A stretch of DNA of 58,042 nt from positions 1 to 58,042 of the forward strand of contig CAKOLH010000007.1 of NCBI GenBank assembly GCA_934096105.1, written 5' to 3'. The stretch is from an uncultured Bacilli bacterium (GTDB taxonomy: Bacteria > Bacillota_I > Bacilli_A > RF39 > UBA660). The notes beneath the pieces are model-generated. The model saw only the letters and a list, made by a program, of their open reading frames with translations, had not been told where the DNA came from and searched no databases. Below are positions 1 to 7,419 of this stretch, one piece after another (the stretch's first letter is position 1; every line of letters starts with the position of its first letter). The translations under genes were made by a program, and so were the position numbers.

Positions 1-17
1 AATTCTCTTTTTTTCAT
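1..17 (-). CDS. 5' end of an unidentified gene (runs off the window)
   Basis: Only the first codons are visible on the minus strand (M-K-K-R-E...). They are preceded by an AGGAG ribosome binding site and, further upstream, a promoter overlapped by a perfect 12-bp inverted repeat (59-91). The product cannot be named. The promoter architecture suggests a repressed, possibly autoregulated gene. Confidence 0.6.
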
Positions 18-47
18 TGTATACATCTCCTAAATCTTACATATATA

Positions 48-91
48 ATTATAGCACTAAATTAGCAATTGTCAATAGCAATTGCTAATTT
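48..91 (-). promoter_or_regulatory. Promoter with overlapping 12-bp inverted-repeat operator
   Basis: On the minus strand, TTGACA (70-75) and TATAAT (48-53) are separated by 16 bp. A perfect inverted repeat AAATTAGCAATT (59-70) / AATTGCTAATTT (80-91), with a 9-bp centre, covers the -35 box. This is the usual geometry for a dimeric repressor operator. It drives the partial gene at 1-17. Confidence 0.7.
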
Positions 92-137
92 TATATTAAA
101 TTATATTCAGTATATAGATATGGCTTATATATAATAA

Positions 138-169
138 AATAACTAGAAGTAAGTAAACTCCTAGTTATT
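138..169 (-). terminator. Intrinsic terminator overlapping the stop of the glucosaminidase-like gene
   Basis: AATAACTAG (138-146) pairs with CTAGTTATT (161-169). On the minus strand the hairpin is followed by TTTTATTATA. The stop codon of the 161-784 gene lies in the stem. Confidence 0.65.
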
Positions 170-784
170 TCTTATTTTTTCAATATAATTATTAACTTTA
201 GATGCCCACATAGGGTCTTCAGCATACTTAGGATTCATTTCTTCCGCAGTATATAGACCATAGTCGACATATTTATTTTTAATATTTGCTATAAAACCAT
301 AAATACCTTCTTCAAGAGTATCATAAGCTCTATAACTACCACATCCTTCACCTTTTTGTCCTCCAACATTATTACATGTCTTTAAAAGATAAGAACAATT
401 CCAAGTACATCCTGTCTCATGCATTGATATAGCCACCGCTAGATAAGGGTCTACTCCAAGTTCTAGTGAATATGTAGCATAAGCATAACCCATATTTGTT
501 AAATCAGAAGATAAAGTTCTATTTAACTTTTCTACTAACTCATCATAAGTCATACCATCATATACTTCTATTCTTTCTTCCTTTACTTCTACTTCAGGAG
601 TAGAAGTAATCTCATTATCAACCATTTTATTATTCATAGTAGCAGGATCCATAAGAGTCTCCGCTAATACAATCTCATTCTTTTTATTAATTTTACTATA
701 GTACACCACTGCACTAGTAATTCCTAAAGTTAATATTGAAGCCATTAACACTCCTAAGAGCTTACTTGGTTTCATTTCATTCAC
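161..784 (-). CDS. Membrane-anchored glucosaminidase/lysozyme-like wall hydrolase
   Basis: 207 residues. One N-terminal membrane segment (about residues 10-28) is followed by an acidic linker and a compact C-terminal domain (about 80-205). That domain carries the pattern AISMHETG, a Cys-rich stretch with NVGG, and YDTLEEGI, as in the lysozyme-fold glucosaminidase family that trims peptidoglycan sugar strands. The Glu of HETG is the likely acid. It was probably exported and tethered to the outer membrane face. The gene lies 62 bp downstream of an NlpC/P60 hydrolase of similar design on the same strand, so the pair may act on glycan and peptide respectively. Its exact bond specificity cannot be read from the sequence. 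Confidence 0.7.
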   Translation of the reverse strand: MNEMKPSKLLGVLMASILTLGITSAVVYYSKINKKNEIVLAETLMDPATMNNKMVDNEITSTPEVEVKEERIEVYDGMTYDELVEKLNRTLSSDLTNMGYAYATYSLELGVDPYLAVAISMHETGCTWNCSYLLKTCNNVGGQKGEGCGSYRAYDTLEEGIYGFIANIKNKYVDYGLYTAEEMNPKYAEDPMWASKVNNYIEKIRNN

Positions 785-846
785 TTCTTTCCGCCTTTTT
801 GAAAAAGACGTTCTCTATTATAGCAGATTTCGCTATTCTTGTCAAA

Positions 847-1539
847 TTAGATAACCCTTCTGACATCTATAATAGGCATTATATACAAACTTGTTACTAC
901 TATTCCAACGTTTGAATTTAGTGCGTGTACTAATTTTCCATCGCCAATATATAATGCGGCATGACATACTACTCCATCATATCCAGACACTATTATATCA
1001 CCAGGCATAATATCCTCAAGACTTATATGTCTTCCAGCATAAGCCTGCTCTGGAGCACTTCTAGGGAGATATACTCCATAATTTGCAAATACTAATTTAG
1101 TAAATCCTGAACAATCAGTTCCATTAGTTAATGAATTACCTCCATAAACATAAGGATTACCAACGAACTGAAGAGCATAGTTTACAACCTGATTAGAAAT
1201 TATTTCATTATAAGGAATAGTCTCTTCTTCTACCGCTAAAGTCACACTATATGCACTATTCTCTAAACTAATTAATTCTTCATCAGCTTTTTGTTCTTTT
1301 ACTTCTTCTTTATTTTCTTCTTCTTTCTTTTTATCTTGTTCTTTCTTTAGCTCTTCACCTGGGATAGATAACATTTCCATGGTAATGTCTTCTTTATTCT
1401 TAATCTCACTCATAGTAAATAGTTCATTAGTAAGAACAATTTCTTGTTCGCTCCCCTTAATATTGCTATCGTAAAATGCATAACATAAAACTCCTAAGAT
1501 AAGAGTCAGTGCTGCAATTTCCATTTTATGTTTTTTCAC
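847..1539 (-). CDS. Membrane-anchored NlpC/P60 peptidoglycan endopeptidase
   Basis: 230 residues. N-terminal membrane anchor (about 5-22), a Lys/Glu-rich linker (about 60-90), then an NlpC/P60 domain (about 115-228). The catalytic Cys lies in TDCSGF, the His in CHAALYIG, and a polar third residue follows in VHALN. These enzymes cut D-Glu-diaminopimelate or related stem-peptide bonds. The start is GTG at 1537-1539, 5-6 nt after GAGGTGTAGAA. It shares length, anchor and linker type with the neighbouring glucosaminidase-like gene, which suggests a paired wall-remodelling function. Confidence 0.85.
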   Translation of the reverse strand: MKKHKMEIAALTLILGVLCYAFYDSNIKGSEQEIVLTNELFTMSEIKNKEDITMEMLSIPGEELKKEQDKKKEEENKEEVKEQKADEELISLENSAYSVTLAVEEETIPYNEIISNQVVNYALQFVGNPYVYGGNSLTNGTDCSGFTKLVFANYGVYLPRSAPEQAYAGRHISLEDIMPGDIIVSGYDGVVCHAALYIGDGKLVHALNSNVGIVVTSLYIMPIIDVRRVI

Positions 1540-1634
1540 TTCTACACCTCATTATTTTTTTAGCGGATGTTTTATATCTTATCACAAATTAATAGTACTT
1601 GTCAAATGTAAATTTATAAGCCCTTATAAAATAA

Positions 1635-1662
1635 GGAAAAAACAAGAAATATGAAGTTCTTG
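1635..1662 (-). terminator. Intrinsic terminator after the 1685-2125 gene
   Basis: CAAGAA (1643-1648) pairs with TTCTTG (1657-1662). Read on the minus strand, the hairpin is followed by six T. It ends the dacF-spmA-spmB-1685 transcript. Confidence 0.7.
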
Positions 1663-1684
1663 TTTATTAACTAGTAGTTAATAT

Positions 1685-2125
1685 TTAGCTGTTTTTTTTC
1701 TTTCTAAATATTGGTAATAATCTTCTCTTTTTTGACTCATTTATTGGTATATTAAATCTATTATTTTTACTGCGAAAGTAGATATAAATATTCTCTTTAA
1801 AGATATTTTCTTCACAGTAGGATATTTCTTCTTTAGTTCCTGATAGAGTGTCCTCTATAAAAGTATTTTTAAGATTTAATTTTATAATTCTCTCTGAGTT
1901 TGGAGTGGTAATAACTAGACTTTGATACTCTGCTCCTACGGTATGACCATCATAATTATTTATATTAGTATTAACTTTTAACATGAGAGTATTATCTTTG
2001 TATACTTCCATTTTAGTTAGTACATAATATGGGTATGATGTTCTTTCAAGAGTATAATAGATGGTATATTTATCTATTATTTCACTATATATTTTTAAAC
2101 TTTTAGTATCTAGTATAGTTTCCAT
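1685..2125 (-). CDS. Protein of unknown function downstream of spmB
   Basis: 146 residues, no signal peptide or membrane segment. It looks beta-rich in the middle and ends in a very basic tail (SKKRRLLPIFRKKK). The chosen ATG follows CCGGAGGAAAAT; an in-frame ATG 10 codons upstream lacks a ribosome site. It lies 45 bp after spmB and before the operon terminator, so it is co-transcribed with the sporulation genes. I recognise no family. The position suggests, without proving, a spore-related role. Confidence 0.6.
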   Translation of the reverse strand: METILDTKSLKIYSEIIDKYTIYYTLERTSYPYYVLTKMEVYKDNTLMLKVNTNINNYDGHTVGAEYQSLVITTPNSERIIKLNLKNTFIEDTLSGTKEEISYCEENIFKENIYIYFRSKNNRFNIPINESKKRRLLPIFRKKKNS

Positions 2126-2170
2126 ATTTTCCTCCGGTAAGTAGTATAATACCATATTATTTTATATTTA

Positions 2171-2686
2171 TCAATTACCAAATATAAGTGTTACAATAAC
2201 TACTGATAAAATTATACTTATTAAATCTGAAAGTAGACCTACTATTAGGGAATATTTTATTTTTTTAACTCCTATACTAGCAAAATATAAACTTATTATA
2301 TATATGGTTGTATCGGTACTACCTTGCATTACTGAGGCTACTCTTCCTATAAATGAATCAGGCCCATAATTACTTAGTATTTCACTTAGCATACTTAAAG
2401 AAGCACTACCAGATATTGGTCTTAATATAGCTAAAGATAATACCTCTACTGGAAAAGATATCTTATTGAATATTGGTTTTAATATATTAGATAAATCTAA
2501 TATAAAACCACTATTAGTAAGTAAATTAATGGCTATTATCATAGCAAATATCGTAGGAAATAAGTTAATACTACTCTTTAAACCTTCTTTTACTCCTAAA
2601 AGAAAAGTATCAAATATATCTACTTTTTTATATAGACCATAAATTAGTATTATGATAACTATTATTGGTATTAAATAATTAAACAT
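2171..2686 (-). CDS. spmB: Spore maturation protein B
   Basis: 171 residues, hydrophobic throughout with about four membrane segments. It carries the nucleoside-recognition (gate) domain pattern seen in SpmB, including RPISGSASLS and MQGSTDTTIYIISLYF. SpmA and SpmB are needed in Bacillus subtilis for dehydration of the spore core; the transported substrate is not known. Its start overlaps the end of spmA by 8 bp, indicating translational coupling. The gene order dacB/F-spmA-spmB is the same as in B. subtilis. Confidence 0.9.
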   Translation of the reverse strand: MFNYLIPIIVIIILIYGLYKKVDIFDTFLLGVKEGLKSSINLFPTIFAMIIAINLLTNSGFILDLSNILKPIFNKISFPVEVLSLAILRPISGSASLSMLSEILSNYGPDSFIGRVASVMQGSTDTTIYIISLYFASIGVKKIKYSLIVGLLSDLISIILSVVIVTLIFGN

Positions 2687-3266
2687 AATGTCTTCTCCAA
2701 ATAAAATAGAATATTCTATCTATTAATAAACCAATAAATGATGATAAAAAAGTAGTAATGATACAGGCTGTCATTATTTCAGTAGGATTATTTGATCCTG
2801 AGGCTATTCTAAGTGATATTACAGTAGTAGGAATTATAGTTACTGAAGAAGTATTAATTACTAAAAATGTTATCATACTACGTGAAGCAATATCACTATT
2901 ATTATTTAACTCTTTTAATCTAGTCATAGCCTTTATACCAAAAGGAGTAGCAGCATTACCTAGTCCAAGCATATTCATAACTATATTTGATGATATATAG
3001 GCAATAGCGGGATCTCCCTTAGGTATCTCAGGAAATACTACTCTAATAACTTTAGATAATTTATTAGATATAATATTTAGTAGTCCTGAAGAGTCCGCTA
3101 TTTTCATAGTACCAAGCCACAAACACATAAGAGGTACTAAATTAATAATCATATCTATTCCTTTAGTACCTGATGTTATTAAATTATTAGTAAGATTAGA
3201 ATCTTTCTTTATGATACTTATTATTACTCCTAGTACTATGAATATTCCCCATATATAGTTAATCAT
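2679..3266 (-). CDS. spmA: Spore maturation protein A
   Basis: 195 residues, multi-pass membrane protein with the SpmA signatures MCLWLGTMKIADSSGL and NMLGLGNAATPFGIKAM. It works with SpmB in spore core dehydration and heat resistance. It overlaps dacF by 8 bp upstream and spmB by 8 bp downstream, so the three genes form one tightly coupled operon. Length and gene order match the Bacillus family. Confidence 0.92.
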   Translation of the reverse strand: MINYIWGIFIVLGVIISIIKKDSNLTNNLITSGTKGIDMIINLVPLMCLWLGTMKIADSSGLLNIISNKLSKVIRVVFPEIPKGDPAIAYISSNIVMNMLGLGNAATPFGIKAMTRLKELNNNSDIASRSMITFLVINTSSVTIIPTTVISLRIASGSNNPTEIMTACIITTFLSSFIGLLIDRIFYFIWRRHYV

Positions 3267-4344
3267 TAAACCACTTCTTTATCTTAGTAAAGATACTTTC
3301 TTTCTTATATTTAGAATTATTCTTTATTATATAGATATCTTCTTCATAAAGAAGAGTATCTCCTAGAAGAATTTTATTCTTACCAATCTTCTCATTACTA
3401 TGATAATCTTTCTTCTTTTCTAGAACTATATGACTAGTAAGAGACTTGGTCTCACTCTTTAATAGGGGTATATATAAATCATTCTTTATATAGAAAGTAC
3501 TATCTTTATAATAGGTATCTCCATATACTTTAAATTTATTTTTATTTAATACTTTATAGGGATAGTATTTATCTTTAGCATAATTATATAACTCTATATG
3601 AGTATTCCAATCATCAGAATCTCTTATTGTTACCACAATTAACTTCATATTATCAATATTTGCAGTACTAACTAGTGTTCTACCTGACTCTTCAGTATAA
3701 CCTGTCTTACCTCCAGTAATATAGTCATATCTAAGTAATTTATTCTTATTATCCCAGACATAAGTCTTTTTATTAGTAGTTACTTTATATTTCTTAGTAC
3801 TAACAATTTCTCTATAGATATCATTTTCCATAGCATATCTAGTAAGAAGAGCCATATCATAGACTGAAGAATAGTTACCATGAGGTGTTGGAAGACCGCT
3901 GGGATTATAAAAGGTAGTATTCTTCATGCCTAGTTCTTTAGCCTTGTTATTCATTAAAGTTACAAATTCTTCATCACTACCACTAACATAACTCGCAATC
4001 ATTGCCGCGGCATCATTACCGCTACGAAGCATTAATCCATATACTAAATCTTTTAATTTTATTTCTTCCCCTACTTCTATATAGATACCAGAGCCATAGG
4101 CCTTTAAAACAGATTCATCTACTGTTACTATATCATCTAGTTTACCACTTTCTATTGCTATAGTAGCAGTCATTATCTTAGTAATTGAGGCTATTAATCT
4201 TTTACTATGCATATCTTTAGACAATAATACTCTACCTGTAGTTTCATCCATTAATATATAGGAAGAGGCACTACTGGTACTTGCCTTTACTCTAGGAATT
4301 AATAACATAAATAAACAACATAATACTACAAATATTTTTTTCAT
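3259..4344 (-). CDS. D-alanyl-D-alanine carboxypeptidase (DacF/DacB type)
   Basis: 361 residues with an N-terminal signal peptide (about 1-21). All three penicillin-binding active-site motifs of peptidase family S11 are present: SITK (Ser nucleophile, about residue 53), SGN (about 108) and KTG (about 214). A C-terminal beta domain and a basic tail follow. The enzyme removes the terminal D-Ala from muropeptides and so limits cross-linking. As the first gene of the spmAB operon it corresponds in position to B. subtilis dacB, the sporulation-specific PBP5*; the sequence alone does not separate DacB from DacF. Confidence 0.9.
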   Translation of the reverse strand: MKKIFVVLCCLFMLLIPRVKASTSSASSYILMDETTGRVLLSKDMHSKRLIASITKIMTATIAIESGKLDDIVTVDESVLKAYGSGIYIEVGEEIKLKDLVYGLMLRSGNDAAAMIASYVSGSDEEFVTLMNNKAKELGMKNTTFYNPSGLPTPHGNYSSVYDMALLTRYAMENDIYREIVSTKKYKVTTNKKTYVWDNKNKLLRYDYITGGKTGYTEESGRTLVSTANIDNMKLIVVTIRDSDDWNTHIELYNYAKDKYYPYKVLNKNKFKVYGDTYYKDSTFYIKNDLYIPLLKSETKSLTSHIVLEKKKDYHSNEKIGKNKILLGDTLLYEEDIYIIKNNSKYKKESIFTKIKKWFND

Positions 4345-4372
4345 ATACTCACCTATAAAATAGTATGAAAAA

Positions 4373-4391
4373 AAGACTTTATTTAGTCCTT
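4373..4391 (-). terminator. Hairpin with T-tract between the repeat protein and dacF
   Basis: On the minus strand AAGGACT pairs with AGTCTTT (one G-U pair) and is followed by TTTTTTC. It lies just after the stop of the 4392-4652 gene and before dacF. Confidence 0.5.
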
Positions 4392-4652
4392 TTAATTTGT
4401 AAAAGTATGAGTTATTGTTCCATCAGAATTATGGCTTGTAGTAATATTTCCTGTTGTAGTGCTATGGCTTGTTATACCATTAGAACTATGACTTACTGAT
4501 GAAGTGCCAAATGAACTAGTATGAGTTGATGTACCATTAGAGTTATGACTTACCGAAGAATTACCAAATGAACTACTGTGACTTGTTATACCATTAGAGC
4601 TATGGCTTACTGACGAATGTCCAAATGATGAATTGTTATCTTTACCAAACAT
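4392..4652 (-). CDS. Small Ser/His/Asn-rich tandem-repeat protein
   Basis: 86 residues, almost entirely built from five repeats of about 15 residues with the core S-S-V-S-H-S-S-N-G-I-T-S-H. It is rich in Ser, His, Asn, Gly and Thr, with no Cys and no membrane segment or signal peptide. A strong AAGGAGG site lies 8 nt before the ATG. Its His spacing could bind metal, but that is inference. Short serine/histidine repeat proteins of this kind are seen as hypothetical proteins in gut Firmicutes. The repeats in the DNA could change copy number by slippage. Confidence 0.65.
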   Translation of the reverse strand: MFGKDNNSSFGHSSVSHSSNGITSHSSSFGNSSVSHNSNGTSTHTSSFGTSSVSHSSNGITSHSTTTGNITTSHNSDGTITHTFTN

Positions 4653-4724
4653 TATTATTTCCTCCTTTCACTTATTATATAGGTATATTATATCATGTAT
4701 TATTTTTTAATTAAAGATATCCAC

Positions 4725-4753
4725 TTGCTTTTTTATTAGATTTATCATATAAT
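4725..4753 (+). promoter_or_regulatory. Sigma-A promoter for a short RNA antisense to the small-toxin transcript
   Basis: TTGCTT (4725-4730) and TATAAT (4748-4753) are exactly 17 bp apart. There is no ribosome site or long reading frame before the terminator at 4830-4863, so the product should be a roughly 105-nt non-coding RNA. Confidence 0.7.
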
Positions 4754-4759
4754 GTATAT

Positions 4760-4863
4760 GAAAGAGAAATCAGTCATAATAAAAATGGCTAACACCTATT
4801 TGTGAAGGTGCTCTCTTCAAACTGTTGTTATCGGAGCTACCCCCTGAGGTGCCCCGATTTTTT
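4760..4863 (+). ncRNA. Putative antitoxin RNA converging on the 25-residue ORF
   Basis: Bounded by a perfect-spacing promoter (4725-4753) and a strong terminator (4830-4863). It runs toward, and overlaps the 3' end of, the opposite-strand transcript of the hydrophobic peptide gene (4866-4943). This is the arrangement of txpA/ratA and bsrG/SR4 type I modules in Bacillus. Its existence as an RNA is inferred from signals only. Confidence 0.55.
4830..4863 (+). terminator. Intrinsic terminator of the putative antitoxin RNA
   Basis: ATCGGAGC...GCCCCGAT stem (one mismatch), extended by ACC/GGT, followed by six T (4858-4863). It is the most GC-rich hairpin in the area. Confidence 0.75.
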
Positions 4864-4865
4864 AT

Positions 4866-4943
4866 CTATTTTCTATGGCTACCTAGCACTATTAATGCTA
4901 TGGTAACAAGAATAGTTAAAGCATACGCTATAACTAATTCCAT
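4866..4943 (-). CDS. 25-residue hydrophobic peptide, putative type I toxin
   Basis: The peptide has one predicted membrane helix: MELVIAYALTILVTIALIVL, followed by a polar basic end GSHRK. A very strong ribosome site (GGGGGAGGAGGT) precedes the ATG by 8-9 nt. That site lies in the loop and 3' arm of a perfect 6-bp hairpin, TAACCT (4951-4956) with AGGTTA (4967-4972), which could hide it. The mRNA promoter is TTGACT (5090-5095), 18 bp, TATAAT (5066-5071), giving a leader of about 115 nt. The size, helix, basic tail, occluded ribosome site and convergent small RNA match Fst/TxpA/BsrG-like toxins or holin-like toxins. I do not recognise a specific family. A small membrane protein without toxicity is the alternative. 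Confidence 0.7.
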   Translation of the reverse strand: MELVIAYALTILVTIALIVLGSHRK

Positions 4944-4950
4944 GTACTAA

Positions 4951-4972
4951 TAACCTCCTCCCCCTAAGGTTA
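4951..4972 (-). promoter_or_regulatory. Ribosome-site-sequestering hairpin of the small toxin mRNA
   Basis: TAACCT and AGGTTA, perfectly complementary and 10 nt apart, enclose TAGGGGGAGG, i.e. most of the ribosome binding site. Such occlusion is typical of type I toxin mRNAs. Confidence 0.6.
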
Positions 4973-5065
4973 AGAAATTACTTTCTATCATAAAATCACC
5001 TCTCCTTCCAAAGTAAATATACCCTAGAAAAAGAAGAGAACACCATAAGTATTAACTATGCCAAC

Positions 5066-5095
5066 ATTATATACTATTTTAAATATTATAGTCAA
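5066..5095 (-). promoter_or_regulatory. Promoter of the small toxin mRNA
   Basis: On the minus strand TTGACT (5090-5095), 18-bp spacer, TATAAT (5066-5071). It is the best promoter match upstream of the 25-residue ORF. Confidence 0.65.
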
Positions 5096-5212
5096 GTAAA
5101 ATATGACTATTTTTTTAATGCCTTTGTAAAGCCTTTATTTATAAGCATTTACAAAAATTTGATGTGCGATACAAATGTACTATATTATTTTTAATTGACT
5201 TATATTTTAATA

Positions 5213-5307
5213 TATAGTTATGGCTTATATATGATAGATATGTAGATATACTATTTATAGACTAGTATAGGCTATAAATAGCACTGGAAGACTTTAGTCT
5301 GAAAGTG
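5213..5307 (+). repeat. Two-hairpin element, copy A (with leader)
   Basis: Leader GCTTATATATGATAGATATG, then 8 nt, then hairpin 1 CTATTTATAG (5251-5260) / CTATAAATAG (5272-5281) with loop ACTAGTATAGG. Immediately abutting it is hairpin 2, CACT-GGA-AG ... CT-GAA-AGTG (5282-5307), which holds a GGA/GAA internal loop. The element lies in a gene-free stretch (4944-5520) between the toxin promoter and the next promoter. Elsewhere in that stretch I see only AT-rich spacer and the palindrome ACTAGTTAACTAGT near 5388-5401. Confidence 0.75.
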
Positions 5308-5454
5308 AAAATAAAATAATAAAATAATAATATATTTAGACTTTTTTCTTAATATTAGCATATTATAATGATATAGTTAGGAGAATTTTACTAGTTAACT
5401 AGTAGTTTATACTACCTCTTAATACCTATTTTACACTCGTTTTTTAATTTATAC

Positions 5455-5483
5455 TTGCATTATTTATCTTTTTGTAGTATAAT
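5455..5483 (+). promoter_or_regulatory. Sigma-A promoter of the 5521-5988 gene
   Basis: TTGCAT (5455-5460), 17 bp, TATAAT (5478-5483). It shows that the coding region cannot begin at the earlier in-frame ATG near 5455. Confidence 0.75.
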
Positions 5484-5520
5484 TGGAATTCGTCTGCAGG
5501 GAAAGAAAGGAATGGTTATT

Positions 5521-5988
5521 ATGTTAAGTAATAAAGAAAAAGAAGTAATAAAGAATTATTATCTAGAAGATTATATTAATACTATTAGATATATCTTAAC
5601 TTTTGATGAAGATGTTAATAATAAATATAGTGTATATATTGAGAATAAAATTTCTGATAATGGTATGTCATCATTACTAATTAGAATTATGTCTAATAAG
5701 ATTGGTAATGTTAAGGGTGATTTATTATTAAATAAAGAAATTAAAGGTTTTGTACCAAGTGATATTGCAAAAGAAATAGTTGATGATATTAAAAATCATT
5801 TTGCTCACAATCATTATATTGTTTACTCTTCAGTTAACACTATAAGTAAAATTCAAATCTTACAAAATGAGAGATTTGCTGTTAATTTCAAGTTAAATAA
5901 TGAAGATGAAGTAAGTGAAGCTATTGCTTTTAATGATAGTATTAATTCTAATGAAAGACATGCTACAAGAGTATTAAAGATGATTTAA
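5521..5988 (+). CDS. Protein of unknown function, 155 residues
   Basis: Soluble-looking alpha/beta protein without signal peptide or membrane segment. Start chosen at the ATG 10 nt after AAAGGA; the ATG three codons earlier touches the ribosome site. It reads M-L-S-N-K-E-K-E-V-I-K-N-Y-Y and ends R-H-A-T-R-V-L-K-M-I. I recognise no motif. The promoter 40 bp upstream and the RluA-type gene 50 bp downstream suggest a short transcript shared with the pseudouridine synthase. Confidence 0.65.
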   Translation: MLSNKEKEVIKNYYLEDYINTIRYILTFDEDVNNKYSVYIENKISDNGMSSLLIRIMSNKIGNVKGDLLLNKEIKGFVPSDIAKEIVDDIKNHFAHNHYIVYSSVNTISKIQILQNERFAVNFKLNNEDEVSEAIAFNDSINSNERHATRVLKMI

Positions 5989-6038
5989 TACTTTTTTTAT
6001 TGACTAAAATACTGTATAATAGATATGAGGTAATTGAT

Positions 6039-6875
6039 ATGAAATATATTTGTGATAAAGATGATGAGTTATTTAACTATTTAAGAATTAATATGAGTAA
6101 TAAGTCTAAGAATAATATTAAAAGTTTACTTAAGAATGAATGTATACTTGTTAATAATAAGATTGTTACTAAGTATAATTATGTAGTTAAAACCGGTGAT
6201 ATTATTGAGATTAATAAGAGTAAAAGAATTAATAGTGAATTAGATATTATATATGAAAATGATAATATTATTGTGGTTAATAAACCTAGTAAATTACTTA
6301 CTATTTCTAATAAGAATGAGAAAGAGAATACTCTATATAGAATGGTATCGGATTATTTAAAGAAAGAGAAGAAAAAGGTATTTGTAATACATAGACTTGA
6401 TTATGATACCTCAGGAGTTATTATGTTTGCTAAGAATAAAGAGGTACAGGAATTATATCAAAGTAAATGGAATGATTTAGCTAAGGTAAGGGAATATACA
6501 GCGGTAGTTGAAGGTGTAACTAATAGTAAGGGTCATATTGAGTCATATCTTAAACAGACTAAAACACTTCTTGTTTATTCTTCTAAAAACAAGGATGGTT
6601 ATTTTGCGGTTACTGATTATGAGAGAATTATGTATAATGATAAGTATTCAATGCTTAAGATTCATATTTCTACGGGCAGAAGAAATCAAATTAGATGTCA
6701 TATGCATGATATTAAGCATCCTATACTAGGTGACTCTCGTTATGATTCTAAATATAATCCTATTGGTAGACTCGCTCTTCATGCTAATAAACTGGTTATT
6801 ACTGATCCTATTAGTAAAAAAGAACTTACTTTTGTAAGTAAGATCCCTTTAGAGTTTTATAATTTAGTTAAGTAA
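6039..6875 (+). CDS. RluA-family rRNA/tRNA pseudouridine synthase with S4 domain
   Basis: 278 residues. An N-terminal S4-like RNA-binding domain (about 15-65) is followed by the RluA catalytic domain, with HRLDYDTSG (catalytic Asp, about residue 120) and the C-terminal TGRRNQIRCHM motif. It isomerises uridine in large-subunit rRNA; the exact site (RluC/RluD-like) cannot be told. The start ATG follows GAGGT with 8-nt spacing; an earlier in-frame ATG at 6000 lacks one. The gene ends at a strong terminator shortly after its stop. Confidence 0.85.
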   Translation: MKYICDKDDELFNYLRINMSNKSKNNIKSLLKNECILVNNKIVTKYNYVVKTGDIIEINKSKRINSELDIIYENDNIIVVNKPSKLLTISNKNEKENTLYRMVSDYLKKEKKKVFVIHRLDYDTSGVIMFAKNKEVQELYQSKWNDLAKVREYTAVVEGVTNSKGHIESYLKQTKTLLVYSSKNKDGYFAVTDYERIMYNDKYSMLKIHISTGRRNQIRCHMHDIKHPILGDSRYDSKYNPIGRLALHANKLVITDPISKKELTFVSKIPLEFYNLVK

Positions 6876-6878
6876 TTG

Positions 6879-6905
6879 ACACTTCAAGTTCGAAGTGTTT
6901 TTTTT
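6879..6905 (+). terminator. Intrinsic terminator of the pseudouridine synthase gene
   Basis: ACACTTC AAGTTC GAAGTGT followed by eight T. It also separates the convergent DUF1292 genes. Confidence 0.85.
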
Positions 6906-6907
6906 AT

Positions 6908-7159
6908 TTATTCTACGCTTGATAGTATTTCTTTAACCGCTGTTTGAATTTCTTGTCTTTCACTATCATCTTCAATATCTTCGATTATGTCATAGCCTTC
7001 ACTATCTTTTACTAATCTTGATACTAGAATATTTGAGTTTTCTTCATTACTATCTACTGAATATACTAAATAGTCTTTATCTTTATAAGTAAAGGCTGTT
7101 ATTACTTCAGCATCATGTTCTATTCCATTTTCATCTACTACTTTGAACTTATCATCCAT
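6908..7159 (-). CDS. DUF1292 (YrzB-like) protein, second copy
   Basis: 83 residues, strongly acidic. It has the DUF1292 layout: an N-terminal K-V-V-D-E-N-G strand, a central YLVYSVD, and S-E-G-Y-D-I-I-E-D-I-E-D-D followed by a short helix. In Bacillus the family member YrzB sits near alaS; its function is unknown. It overlaps the upstream paralogue by 8 bp, so the two are translationally coupled and probably arose by tandem duplication. Confidence 0.8.
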   Translation of the reverse strand: MDDKFKVVDENGIEHDAEVITAFTYKDKDYLVYSVDSNEENSNILVSRLVKDSEGYDIIEDIEDDSERQEIQTAVKEILSSVE

Positions 7160-7412
7160 TATTTATCACTCCTATCATATCTTGTACTGCTTCCATAGCT
7201 TTTTTTAATATTTTTTCATCTTCTATTTCTTCAATATAGTCATAGCCTTCACTATCTTTTTTGATATAGGCAACGTTTAGCGAGGAATCATCTCCATCAA
7301 AATCTGATACAGAAAATAGTGCTATTTCTCTATCATCATCGGGCAGTTTAAATATTGAAATTATATCCCCTAATTTAAATTCATTCTTTTCATCTATTAT
7401 ATTAAATTCCAT
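7152..7412 (-). CDS. DUF1292 (YrzB-like) protein, first copy
   Basis: 86 residues. The same fold signature as its neighbour: acidic, EIALFSVSDFDGDDSS, then K-D-S-E-G-Y-D-Y-I-E-E-I-E-D-E. It follows the 7420-8400 gene after 7 bp and overlaps the second copy by 8 bp. The xfp-7420-7152-6908 group therefore behaves as one operon from the promoter upstream of phosphoketolase. Function unknown. Confidence 0.8.
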   Translation of the reverse strand: MEFNIIDEKNEFKLGDIISIFKLPDDDREIALFSVSDFDGDDSSLNVAYIKKDSEGYDYIEEIEDEKILKKAMEAVQDMIGVINNG

Positions 7413-7419
7413 ATCATAC

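Noticed and set aside
2758..3000. 80-codon plus-strand frame inside spmA
   Set aside because: Antisense to a well-conserved gene, no ribosome site, and composition explained by the complementary strand.
5388..5401. Palindrome ACTAGTTAACTAGT as an operator
   Set aside because: A similar sequence (TTAACTAGTAGTTAA) near 1667-1681 follows a gene end with no promoter; in AT-rich spacer this could be chance.
6000..6038. Upstream ATG at 6000 as start of the pseudouridine synthase
   Set aside because: No ribosome site; the extra residues are not part of the S4 domain, and the internal ATG at 6039 has GAGGT at good spacing.
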